Origin: Nonomuraea turcica
GTDB lineage: Bacteria > Actinomycetota > Actinomycetes > Streptosporangiales > Streptosporangiaceae
Direction: 5' to 3'
Assembly: GCF_030718205.1 (NCBI RefSeq)
Contig: NZ_JAUZQF010000006.1
Coordinates: 310,001 to 374,000 of the forward strand
DNA length: 64,000 nucleotides
Part shown: positions 48,701 through 55,225 of the stretch, piece after piece
How the letters are laid out: each line of letters begins with the position of its first letter
Numbering within the stretch: the stretch's first letter is position 1
Program-made: the position numbers and the translations under genes
The notes under the pieces: model-generated
The model's database searches: none
The model's input: only the letters and a program-made list of their open reading frames with translations
What the model was told of the DNA's origin: nothing

Positions 48701-49922
48701 TGGCGGGGACGGCGGCGGGCGGCTCGATCTCCCGCACCTGTCCCGACAGCGGCAGGCCCAGCGCCTTCACGCCGCCCGCGACCAGGCGCGCCATCTGGAT
48801 GGCGCCGTACTCCTGGAAGTGGGTGTTGTCCGTGGCACCGCTCGGCCAGGCGCCGTAGACGCCCGCGGGGACGTGCAGGAACACCGACTTGGCCGCCTCG
48901 GGGCCGATGCCGTCCAGGTATTCCCTGCTCAGGGTGGACAGGTCGACCAGCGCGACGTTCTCCTCCTGGGCCAGCTCTTTCATCTTCGCCACGTACTCGG
49001 GGAAGGAGACGTTGAACTTTCCGGTCGTGGCGTTGTAGTCCAGGCGGGAGACGGGCGTGACGAGGATCGGGGTCGCGCCGCGCTGCTTGGCGCCGTTGAC
49101 GTAGACCTTCAGGTATTCCTTGTAGTCCGCGGGGGAGGCGTACCGGTCGGGGACGCTGACCGTCGCGTCGTTGTGCCCGAACTGGACGAAGAAGTAGTCG
49201 CCGGGCCTGATGGCCCGCAGGACCGTGTCGAGGCGGCCCTGGGTGATGAAGTTCTTGGAGCTGCGGCCGCCGATGGCGTGGTTGTCGAAGGCGACGCCGG
49301 TGCTGAAGAACTGCTCGATCATCTGACCCCACCCGGCCTCGGGCGCCCAGTACGGGTCATAGGTCTGGACGGTCGAGTCGCCCGCGATGTAGGCGGTCGG
49401 GATCGTTCCGGGGGTGCGGTCGGCCTGTCGCGTGATCACCAGTGAGTTGATCTTGGGGGCGGTCCCGGAGAAGGCGAAGTCCAGCTTCCCGTCCACCAGG
49501 GCGATGCCGAAGGACATCTCCAGGTACTGGCCGGCCGCCTTGGCGGTCTGCTGCACCTTGGTCATCGACTCGACCGTGATGGCGAGGTCGGTCGCCTCGG
49601 TGGCGTCACCGGCGATGAGTGCGACGGTGTAGTCGCCGTTGGGCAGGTCGACGCTGAAGGTGGCGCCGCCGGTGGCGACGAAGTCGGATCGCAGCGCGTC
49701 GCCGGTGGCTCTGTCGGCCGAGGTCACACCTGAGGTGTCGGCGAAGCCGTATCCCTGGGTGGAGCTGTAGGCGGTGGTCTCGGTGACGCGGGTGTAGCCG
49801 TTCTGAAGAGCGCTGTCGGAAGTGCCGAAGTCGAAGGCACGGTCAGCGTCGCCGGCGTGGGCCTGGGTCGGCGTTAGCGTTAACAAGCCCAGGACGAGGG
49901 CAATGGCCGCGGTCTTGCGCAT
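45660..49922 (-). CDS. Secreted rhamnogalacturonan esterase-lyase fusion (SGNH/CE12-type plus PL11-type)
   Basis: 1420 residues. The signal peptide (1-23) ends AHA. A galactose-binding-like domain covers about 27-165. An SGNH/GDSL esterase (about 173-390) has AGDSTVQTY with Ser183, GHND at about 249-252 and the D-x-x-H pair D365/H368 (TDNTHFQ), resembling rhamnogalacturonan acetylesterase (CE12). An FN3 domain (405-488), a second galactose-binding-like domain (491-630) and two FN3 domains (about 635-725 and 733-815) follow. The C-terminal ~600 residues (from about 823) match PL11 rhamnogalacturonan lyases, with repeated DLDGDGRSE / DGDQKDE propeller motifs. One secreted chain could thus deacetylate and cleave rhamnogalacturonan I. 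The catalytic assignment needs profile and structure checks. Confidence 0.85.
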   Translation of the reverse strand: MRKTAAIALVLGLLTLTPTQAHAGDADRAFDFGTSDSALQNGYTRVTETTAYSSTQGYGFADTSGVTSADRATGDALRSDFVATGGATFSVDLPNGDYTVALIAGDATEATDLAITVESMTKVQQTAKAAGQYLEMSFGIALVDGKLDFAFSGTAPKINSLVITRQADRTPGTIPTAYIAGDSTVQTYDPYWAPEAGWGQMIEQFFSTGVAFDNHAIGGRSSKNFITQGRLDTVLRAIRPGDYFFVQFGHNDATVSVPDRYASPADYKEYLKVYVNGAKQRGATPILVTPVSRLDYNATTGKFNVSFPEYVAKMKELAQEENVALVDLSTLSREYLDGIGPEAAKSVFLHVPAGVYGAWPSGATDNTHFQEYGAIQMARLVAGGVKALGLPLSGQVREIEPPAAVPAKPTGLVAGGISNAGAVLKWDATESADVYKVLRDGALATTSAIPQASVSGLAEGKTYEFRVVAVNGRGDSEPSDPVTITTKRALYKYDFGPATGPVAAGYTQVTRATIYTPEKGFGITNSANMIDRDRGSALDDLGRDFVAYFGGSYEFKVDVPNGLYGLKAYVGDLLGTARTNISAEGGTAVAVSGSRSVATTAISGIKVTDGQLNVVVSGTTAHLNGLEITPILTAPEGLAAGTVAFDGITASVPLSWTATDGAAGYRIFRAEEGDVKPTLLGKVTDTSYTDKTAQIGSRYDYTVTALDPAGDESVPSAAVKVATVDSSVTPPAVPQAPRLGQVAENSVELRWSGVEGALLYRVQRAEQAKGPYKLIGSTQEPSFTDHEVLTTVPFHYRIVAVNRGGASEPSPSTASRAAAKLKRQMERLNRAPVAVSTGSGVYLGWRLLGLDDLGQAFEIWRDGKKIKEVTGATNHLDPDGTAQSVYRVVPVGGDPTAEFGVWSQPYTEIPLDKPADDYTKDGQPHTYSAGDASVGDLDGDGELDLVLIWNPSNAKDNSQAGYTGLVYVDAYTMAGKRKWRISLGRNIRAGAHYTQLMVYDLDGDGRSEVVMKTADGTVDAAGTVLGNPSRDYRNSSGYVLSGPEYLTVFEGNTGKAIDTVDYTPPRGDVAAWGDAYGNRVDRFLAAVAYLDGEHPSVVFSRGYYTRTVLAAYDFDGKDLKQRWVFDSNTSGNSAYAGQGNHNLSVLDLDGDQKDEIVFGSMAVDDDGEGLYSTRLGHGDALHVTDLDPSRPGYEVFAAHEDMGSSGNRGATFRDADTGEVLWSMPATKDTGRAASADIDPKHPGAEAWAVTATGEWNSSQGELRSASGELLGQSIPAANFLAWWDGDPLREIVDHTYDQAKGVGVGTISKWDGTTSKEILRAEGTYSNNSTKGTPTLQADLVGDWREEIIWRSEDSTKLRLYTTVDVTDLRIPTLMHDPVYRLSVAWQNVGYNQPPQAGFFIGNGMTAPEAPRISYTRAR

Positions 49923-49973
49923 GGGGCGTCCATTCGGGGTGGTGCGTGGGGGATGTGGGGGGTTCCGGCGCTA

Positions 49974-49991
49974 TTGAATCGTTTTAATCGA
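49974..49991 (-). promoter_or_regulatory. Possible operator upstream of the esterase-lyase gene
   Basis: TTGAATCGTTTTAATCGA contains an imperfect TTGAA/TTTAA inverted repeat reminiscent of LacI-family sites, 52 bp upstream of the start. Weak evidence. Confidence 0.35.
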
Positions 49992-50004
49992 AGGTCCGAA
50001 ACTA

Positions 50005-50024
50005 GTGTGATCGGAAACTCACAC
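50005..50024. repeat. Inverted repeat GTGTGA-N8-TCACAC upstream of the esterase-lyase gene
   Basis: Perfect 6-bp arms. The spacing (8) differs from the 6 of CRP sites, so CRP binding is doubtful. It could be an operator or an RNA hairpin. Confidence 0.4.
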
Positions 50025-50102
50025 GGATGTCAACGGGGAGGTGATCACACCCCTGGGGTCCGCGTAGTCACGCGGCTTGCGATGTCTCCGCCCGGGGCGG
50101 GA

Positions 50103-50510
50103 TCACGCCGGTGCCGACTCCAGCGTGGTGGGGTCGCATGCCTGATAGTGCTGCGACACGCGCTGCTCGGTGGCGTCGATGTAGTCGTGGAGTGCCTGGC
50201 GGGAGCGGATGAGCGTGTCGATGTGCTCGTCCAGGCCGTGCAGGCGTGCACGCAGGGTGTCCAGGAGCTCGGGGCAGGGCTCCAGCTCGGGGGCCGCGCC
50301 GGTGGCGCAGGGCAGTATGAACCCGATTTCCTGGGTCGACAGTCCGGCTTCGAGGAGCTTCCTGATCTGAGCCACGGTCAGGACGGCATCGTCGCTGTAT
50401 TCGCGGTAGCCGTTGCCGCCGCGCCCGGGCTCGAGCAGGCCCTGAGCCTCGTAGTAACGCAGCTGATGCGCATGGACTCCGGTCAACCGGCTGAGCTCCC
50501 CGATCAGCAT
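50103..50510 (-). CDS. MerR-family transcriptional regulator
   Basis: 135 residues from the ATG eight bases after AAGGAGG. The winged helix is MLIGELSRLTGVHAHQLRYYE followed by GLLEPGRGGNGYREYSDDAV. A dimerisation coiled coil follows, with cysteines near 70 and 81 (ILPCATG, LEPCPEL). It is divergent from the imine-reductase-like gene, with a palindromic operator between, the standard MerR layout. The effector is unknown. Confidence 0.86.
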   Translation of the reverse strand: MLIGELSRLTGVHAHQLRYYEAQGLLEPGRGGNGYREYSDDAVLTVAQIRKLLEAGLSTQEIGFILPCATGAAPELEPCPELLDTLRARLHGLDEHIDTLIRSRQALHDYIDATEQRVSQHYQACDPTTLESAPA

Positions 50511-50528
50511 GCTCACTCCTCCTTGACC

Positions 50529-50544
50529 TTCATACCGGTATGAA
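50529..50544. promoter_or_regulatory. MerR operator palindrome in a long-spacer promoter
   Basis: TTCATACCGGTATGAA is a perfect 16-bp palindrome placed directly after a -35 element TTGACC (50523-50528). A 19-20-bp spacer would put the -10 near 50548-50554, as in MerR-activated promoters. Confidence 0.75.
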
Positions 50545-50560
50545 CGTTGAAGATTCTGCC

Positions 50561-51490
50561 ATGACCACCAACCCACCAGAGGGGCACATGATGCAGAGTC
50601 GCGATGCCGGCAGCACTCCCGTGACGGTCATCGGCCTGGGGCTGATGGGCCAGGCGCTGGCCGGAGCGTTCCTGCGCGAAGGGCACCCCACGACCGTGTG
50701 GAACCGCACGGCAGCCAAGGCCGAACACCTTGTCGCCCAGGGCGCGAGACTCGCCGGGTCGGTCGGCGAGGCCGTCTCGGCCAGCCCGCTCGTGGTCGTC
50801 TGCGTCTCGGACTACGACGCCGTGCACGAACTCCTCGATCCGCTGGGCGAGGTCCTCGACGGCCGGGTCCTGGTGAACCTGACCTCGGGCACGTCGCAGG
50901 TGGCTCGTGAGCGCGCCGAGTGGACGGCACGGCGGGGCGGCGCCTACCTCGACGGCGCGATCATGGCGGTCCCTCAGGGCATCGGCACGGCGGACGCCGT
51001 CATCGTCTACAGCGGCTCGCAGCCGGCGTTCGACCAGTACGAGCCGGTCCTGAAGAGCCTGGGTGCGGGAATGACGTACCTCGGCGGCGACCCCGGCCTG
51101 GCGTCGCTGCACGAGGTGGCCGTGCTGAGCCTGATGTGGAACATTCTGAACGGCTTCCTGCAGGGTGCCGCCTTGCTCGGCGCGGCGGGTGTGGACGCCA
51201 CGACGTTCGCCCCCATCGCGAAGGCGGGGATCGGGACCGTGGCCGACTGGCTGCCCGGCTACGCGCAGCAGATCGACGACGGCACGTACCCGGCCCTTGA
51301 TTCCACCATCGACACTCACCTGGCCGCCATGGAGCACGTCATCCACGAGAGCGAGGTCCTCGGCGTCAATGCCGAGCTTCCGAGGTTCGTCAAGGCCCTG
51401 ACCGACCGGGCGGTAGCCGATGGGCATGGCGGGAACGGCTACGCGGCGATGATCGAGCTGTTCCGCAAGCCTTCAGGGGTGCGCTCGTGA
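50561..51490 (+). CDS. NAD(P)-dependent oxidoreductase, imine reductase/3-hydroxyisobutyrate dehydrogenase type
   Basis: 309 residues from the ATG at 50561; an ATG at 50540 lies inside the operator and is rejected. The Rossmann motif is VTVIGLGLMGQALAGAFL, with VVVCVSDYDAVHELL and a C-terminal all-helical dimerisation domain. It resembles the IRED / 6PGDH-NAD-binding group rather than a clear 3-hydroxyisobutyrate dehydrogenase. The predicted transcript start is close to the ATG, so it may be leaderless. The stop overlaps the next gene as GTGA. Confidence 0.8.
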   Translation: MTTNPPEGHMMQSRDAGSTPVTVIGLGLMGQALAGAFLREGHPTTVWNRTAAKAEHLVAQGARLAGSVGEAVSASPLVVVCVSDYDAVHELLDPLGEVLDGRVLVNLTSGTSQVARERAEWTARRGGAYLDGAIMAVPQGIGTADAVIVYSGSQPAFDQYEPVLKSLGAGMTYLGGDPGLASLHEVAVLSLMWNILNGFLQGAALLGAAGVDATTFAPIAKAGIGTVADWLPGYAQQIDDGTYPALDSTIDTHLAAMEHVIHESEVLGVNAELPRFVKALTDRAVADGHGGNGYAAMIELFRKPSGVRS

Positions 51491-51918
51491 TCGCCACACC
51501 GTTCAACCCACACACGCTGCTCGTGGAAAGCCGGCTCGGTGTCCTCGCCACGATCAAGTCGGACGGCCGCCCGCAGCTTTCCCCCGTCATGCCCTTCTAC
51601 GACCAGGACGCCGGTGTCATCTACGTGTCGATGAACGAGGAAGCAGCCAAGACGGCGAATCTGCGCCGGGACCCGCGAGCCGCGCTGGAGGTCACCAGCC
51701 CCGACGGGTGGGCCTGGGCCACCGCCGAGGGTACGGCGACACTCACCGGGCCGGGGACCGATCCTTACGGTCCCGAGGTCGAGGCACTGGTGGACTACTA
51801 CCGCATCGCCGCGGGGGAGCACCCGGATTGGGACGAGTACCGGTCGGTGATGGTGTCCGACCGCAGGGTGCTGATGGTGATGAGGGTCGAGCACGTGTAC
51901 GGCGCCAAGATCCGCTGA
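51487..51918 (+). CDS. PPOX-class F420-dependent enzyme
   Basis: 143 residues starting at GTG coupled to the previous stop. The split-barrel opening FNPHTLLVESRLGVLATIKS, the GRPQLSPVMPFYDQD segment and DYYRIAAGEHPDWDEYR fit the F420-dependent pyridoxamine-oxidase-like (PPOX) family of actinobacteria. It forms an operon with the imine-reductase-like gene under MerR control. The substrate is unknown. Confidence 0.8.
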   Translation: MIATPFNPHTLLVESRLGVLATIKSDGRPQLSPVMPFYDQDAGVIYVSMNEEAAKTANLRRDPRAALEVTSPDGWAWATAEGTATLTGPGTDPYGPEVEALVDYYRIAAGEHPDWDEYRSVMVSDRRVLMVMRVEHVYGAKIR

Positions 51919-52088
51919 CCGCGCTCCAAAGAGGTGAAGCCGGCGGGCCCTTCGTCTGACGGCTCGTCCCGGATGTGTGGGACTGATCACCTTCGATGTG
52001 TGGACTCCTGCACAGAGACTCGCGCGGGATCTCCGTAATGTCCCTGCTGCCGGACCGACCGGCACACATCGAACGGGGAGAACCCACC

Positions 52089-52472
52089 ATGCGTAAGACC
52101 CTCGCCGCCGTCACGCTCGCCGGCTCCATGGCCGTCACCGCGCTCGCGCTGGCCCCGGCCGCCCAGGCCGCCACCACCACCGTTAGCTGGGGCAAGTTCT
52201 TCTCCAGCGACCACAAGGCCTACACCTTCGGCAAGACGTTCCAGCACGGCGGCGCCGTGCACACCACCTGGTACGGCGTCGACAAGGTCGGCGGAAAGAA
52301 GGGCTGGGTGTGGTTCGAGTACTACAAGAACGGCTCCTGGCACCGCTTCAACCACTCCTGGGACGGCAAGGCCACCGGCAGCTGGAAGGGCCACGGGATC
52401 AAGAAGATCTACACCTTCACCTGCTGGGCCGGCAAGTTCGACAACTGCGGCCGGAAGTACCGCATCTACTAG
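52089..52472 (+). CDS. Small secreted protein, Trp/Gly/Lys-rich
   Basis: 127 residues from ATG, preceded by GGGGAG. A clear signal peptide (MRKTLAAVTLAGSMAVTALA... ending AAQAA) leads to a ~99-residue mature domain. That domain is rich in Trp, Lys, His and aromatic residues (GGKKGWVWFEYYKNGSWHRF, KIYTFTCWAGKFDNCGRKYR) and has one cysteine pair. I do not recognise a named family. The beta-rich, tryptophan-spaced pattern suggests a small extracellular binding domain. It is not in a visible operon. Confidence 0.75.
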   Translation: MRKTLAAVTLAGSMAVTALALAPAAQAATTTVSWGKFFSSDHKAYTFGKTFQHGGAVHTTWYGVDKVGGKKGWVWFEYYKNGSWHRFNHSWDGKATGSWKGHGIKKIYTFTCWAGKFDNCGRKYRIY

Positions 52473-52530
52473 ACCCGGCCATGATGATCGCCCGGCGTGC
52501 AGCGCCGGCTGCCTGTCATACCGTCGGTGG

Positions 52531-53163
52531 GTGATCAGTTTGCACGACATTCTCGCCGATGCGGCCAGCGGGCGCATGCCCCAGCCGGGGGCGGGCCCCA
52601 CCATCGTTCCGCAGCCCTCCCGGCGTGACGCGGGAGTGCTCGCTTTCACCGCTCACCACGTCATCTTCGCCGACCTCGACCAGGCGTGGATCAGATCCCG
52701 GCTGCCCGCCGGGGACCTTTCGGCCCCGCTCAATCCACCGTTCCTCAGGGAACTGGAAGCGCGCATGGAGCGCAGGGTCAACAACATCGACATGCTGGCC
52801 CTGGCCGGTCCCTGCACCGGCCGGCCGCTGATCGATCTGGTCGAGGTCATGGACGATGCTCATCCGCGTGTCCAGCGTGCCCGCCGGTACCGCGACGACG
52901 TGCGGGTCTGGACCTGCCCGGGAGGGGTTCTGATCATCGGGCGTGGCGTCGCCGGTCGGTGGGAGGTCGCGATCGAAGTAGACCCGGCCGGCCAGGGACG
53001 CGGTCTGGGCCGAGCCCTTGCCCGCGCGGCGAGGCACCTCACCGTGCATCCGCTCTGGGCTCAGATCGCCCCGGGCAACGCGGCGAGCGTCCGGGCGTTT
53101 CTCGCGGCCGGGTACGTCCCGATCGGCGCAGAAGCACTTCTGGTCGCGGATTCCCCACGATGA
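52531..53163 (+). CDS. GNAT-family N-acetyltransferase
   Basis: 210 residues from GTG. The C-terminal half holds the acetyl-CoA loop DPAGQGRGLGRALARAARHL and NAASVRAFLAAGYVPIGAEA. The N-terminal half (DILADAASGRMPQPGAGPTI, HVIFADLDQAWI) is less usual and may form an extra domain. Convergent with the next GNAT gene. Substrate unknown. Confidence 0.78.
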   Translation: MISLHDILADAASGRMPQPGAGPTIVPQPSRRDAGVLAFTAHHVIFADLDQAWIRSRLPAGDLSAPLNPPFLRELEARMERRVNNIDMLALAGPCTGRPLIDLVEVMDDAHPRVQRARRYRDDVRVWTCPGGVLIIGRGVAGRWEVAIEVDPAGQGRGLGRALARAARHLTVHPLWAQIAPGNAASVRAFLAAGYVPIGAEALLVADSPR

Positions 53164-53199
53164 TCTACCGCCGGGCGAGTAGCGCGGCGTCTATTGGCT

Positions 53200-53673
53200 T
53201 CAAACGGTCCTTTCCCATCGGACCTCGCCGTCGTGCCATCGCTCAGTAGGACGCAGGCCTGCTGAGGTGGCGACGGCAGCGGAGGCCGCGTGGTCGGGGT
53301 GGATGTGCGCGATGATCGTGCGGATCCCCTGCTTCATGAGCCACTCGACCAGGGCCTTGGCGGACGCGGTGGCCAGGCCGCGGCCCTGCCATGGCGTCCC
53401 GATCACCCAGGCGATTTCGGCGGTGCCTTCGTCGATCGTGGCCTGCACATATCCGACGAGCGACTCTTCCTCGCGCGACCAGACCACCCAGTTGCACCAG
53501 CCGGGAGGTCCGGCGGCCAACCGCTCGTAGCGGGCACGCAGCTCCGGCGCCGTGAGTGGGGCGCCGCCGGTGAACGTGTGGAGCTTGGGGTCGGACAGAA
53601 CGACGGCCATCTCGTCGGCGTACTCGGGACGCAGCGGGAGAAGGATGAGGATCGGGGTCTCGATGGTGTCCAT
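53200..53673 (-). CDS. GNAT-family N-acetyltransferase (RimJ/RimL-like)
   Basis: 157 residues: LILLPLRPEYADEMAVVLSD, EIAWVIGTPWQGRGLATASA and IIAHIHPDHAASAAVATSAG show a complete GNAT fold of the ribosomal-protein-acetyltransferase type. Substrate unknown. Confidence 0.83.
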   Translation of the reverse strand: MDTIETPILILLPLRPEYADEMAVVLSDPKLHTFTGGAPLTAPELRARYERLAAGPPGWCNWVVWSREEESLVGYVQATIDEGTAEIAWVIGTPWQGRGLATASAKALVEWLMKQGIRTIIAHIHPDHAASAAVATSAGLRPTERWHDGEVRWERTV

Positions 53674-53763
53674 GGAGGGCTCCGGATACTTGCTCGTATG
53701 ACGCAGTGAAGAGCCCCGTTCTCTGCGCGGCGCCGGCGCATCGGGTACGCGGGGCTCTCGACA

Positions 53764-54042
53764 TTATCCGCACCGCGGTGGCACGACCGCCGCCCCGGTC
53801 GTCCACAGGTTGTGCATAGTCGGCCTCGTTCAGCTGGAAGCCGGGTCAGCCTCCCCGAGAGGGCTCTCCCGCGGTGCCTCCGTCGCGTTGTGAGTCCCGG
53901 TGGGGCCGGGGTTGTGCTGCGTGGACGCCTTCGTGATGCCCGGTGCGGGAACGGCGGCCGGGTGCCCGGCCGGCGCTGCGGACGGGGTGGCGGGTGACGG
54001 CGTTATCCACAGAGGCCGGGGGTTATCCACAGGTGTGGATTC
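53764..54042. other. Cluster of DnaA-box-like 9-mers in and beside an MFS gene
   Basis: Perfect TTATCCACA at 54003-54011 and 54023-54031, one-mismatch TTATCCGCA at 53764 and TCGTCCACA at 53799, and a weak inverted box at 54034. The perfect pair is 20 bp apart and lies in the C-terminal tail codons of the MFS gene, about 31 kb from oriC. Confidence 0.55.
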
Positions 54043-55221
54043 CGTGGGGTTCTCACGCAGGAGCAGCAGGGCGAAGGCCGGTACGGCCGCCAGAGCCGTC
54101 ATCAGGATCACGGCCGCCGGCAGGTTGCCGGCCACCAGCAGCGGGGTGACCAGGGCGGCGCCGATGGGTGGCGTGGCCTGCATCATCGTGCGGAAGACGC
54201 TGAAGACCCGGCCGCGTTGCGCTGGGGGGACACGCTCCATGCGCAGCGACTGGGCCCACACCGTCATGGGGGCGCTGAACGTACCCATGATCAGGAAGGC
54301 TGCGGTCACCATCATCCAGTCGGGGCTGCCCAGGAGAGCGAGGATGCCGGCGGCCGCGACCAGCTCGACGAGGGCGATCGCGGTCAGCCTGCCGATTCTG
54401 GGCCGCCACGCGCCTGCCGCGAAGCCGCCCAGCAGTTCCCCGGCCGACAGGGCCGCCATCAGGAGGGACAGGGTGGCGCCGTCGCCCGGCAGGTGCTCCT
54501 TGGCCAGCCAGGGAGCCACCACCATGGTCATCGCGCCTTCGGCGATGTTGAACGCCATGAAGGCGAAGGTCGTGGCGATGAGGACCTTGTCGCGGAACAC
54601 GGGGGCCTTCGGGGAAGGCGTGGTCTTCCGAGGGCGCAGGGGAGTACGGATCCGGGTCAGCGCGATGGTGAAGCAGACGTAGGTGGCGGCGTCCAGGGCC
54701 AGCATGTTGGCCGGGCCGACCGTGGCGAGGAGGGGTGCGGCCAGGGTGAAGCCGATGATGCCCGACAAGGAGTAGCTCACGGACTCCAAGGCGTTGGCGG
54801 CGTCGCGCTGCCCCTCGGCCACGAGGTCGGGGATGGTCGCGGGGACGGCGGCCATGGGGACCATCTTGAGGAGGCCGTACACCGCCGCGACCAGGAACGG
54901 CAGCCATTCCGGCACGCCGCCGACGGCCGCGGCGATCGGGATCGACGCCACCGCGGCGCCGCGCAGGACGTTGTCGACGATCAGAACCGTCCGCTTGTCG
55001 AAGCGGTCGAGCACGAAGCCCGCCGCCAGGCCGCCGATCAGCACGGGAGCGGTGTAGCAGACGGCCAGCACGCCGAGCTTCGCGGTGCCGTCCCGCTGGG
55101 CGAGCACGAGCCAGGACAGGGCGATGTAGGTCATGCTGTCGCCCATCACGGAGACGGACGCGCCCAACCACAGGCGGCGGAAATCCGGCCTGCTCCTGAG
55201 GAGCGGCAGATAGGTCGACAC
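53830..55221 (-). CDS. MFS transporter
   Basis: 463 residues, starting at GTG 4 bp after the stop of the Ada-AlkA gene. The core opens FRRLWLGASVSVMGDSMTYI and GFVLDRFDKRTVLIVDNVLR, with about 12 membrane helices. The last ~65 residues form a Pro/Ala/Ser-rich disordered tail in which the DnaA-like boxes are encoded. The close coupling suggests co-expression with the alkylation-repair gene. Substrate unknown. Confidence 0.83.
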   Translation of the reverse strand: MSTYLPLLRSRPDFRRLWLGASVSVMGDSMTYIALSWLVLAQRDGTAKLGVLAVCYTAPVLIGGLAAGFVLDRFDKRTVLIVDNVLRGAAVASIPIAAAVGGVPEWLPFLVAAVYGLLKMVPMAAVPATIPDLVAEGQRDAANALESVSYSLSGIIGFTLAAPLLATVGPANMLALDAATYVCFTIALTRIRTPLRPRKTTPSPKAPVFRDKVLIATTFAFMAFNIAEGAMTMVVAPWLAKEHLPGDGATLSLLMAALSAGELLGGFAAGAWRPRIGRLTAIALVELVAAAGILALLGSPDWMMVTAAFLIMGTFSAPMTVWAQSLRMERVPPAQRGRVFSVFRTMMQATPPIGAALVTPLLVAGNLPAAVILMTALAAVPAFALLLLRENPTESTPVDNPRPLWITPSPATPSAAPAGHPAAVPAPGITKASTQHNPGPTGTHNATEAPRESPLGEADPASS

Positions 55222-55225
55222 GTCT

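Noticed and set aside
45609..49445. 1278-codon open frame antisense to the esterase-lyase gene
   Set aside because: Opposite to a gene with clear signal peptide and enzyme motifs; its composition (Val/Arg/Gly/Asp) is a shadow of high GC.
50005..50024. CRP binding site
   Set aside because: The arms match TGTGA/TCACA but the spacer is 8 rather than 6 bases.
50540..50560. ATG at 50540 as the oxidoreductase start
   Set aside because: It lies within the MerR palindrome and adds seven non-conserved residues; the promoter geometry favours 50561.
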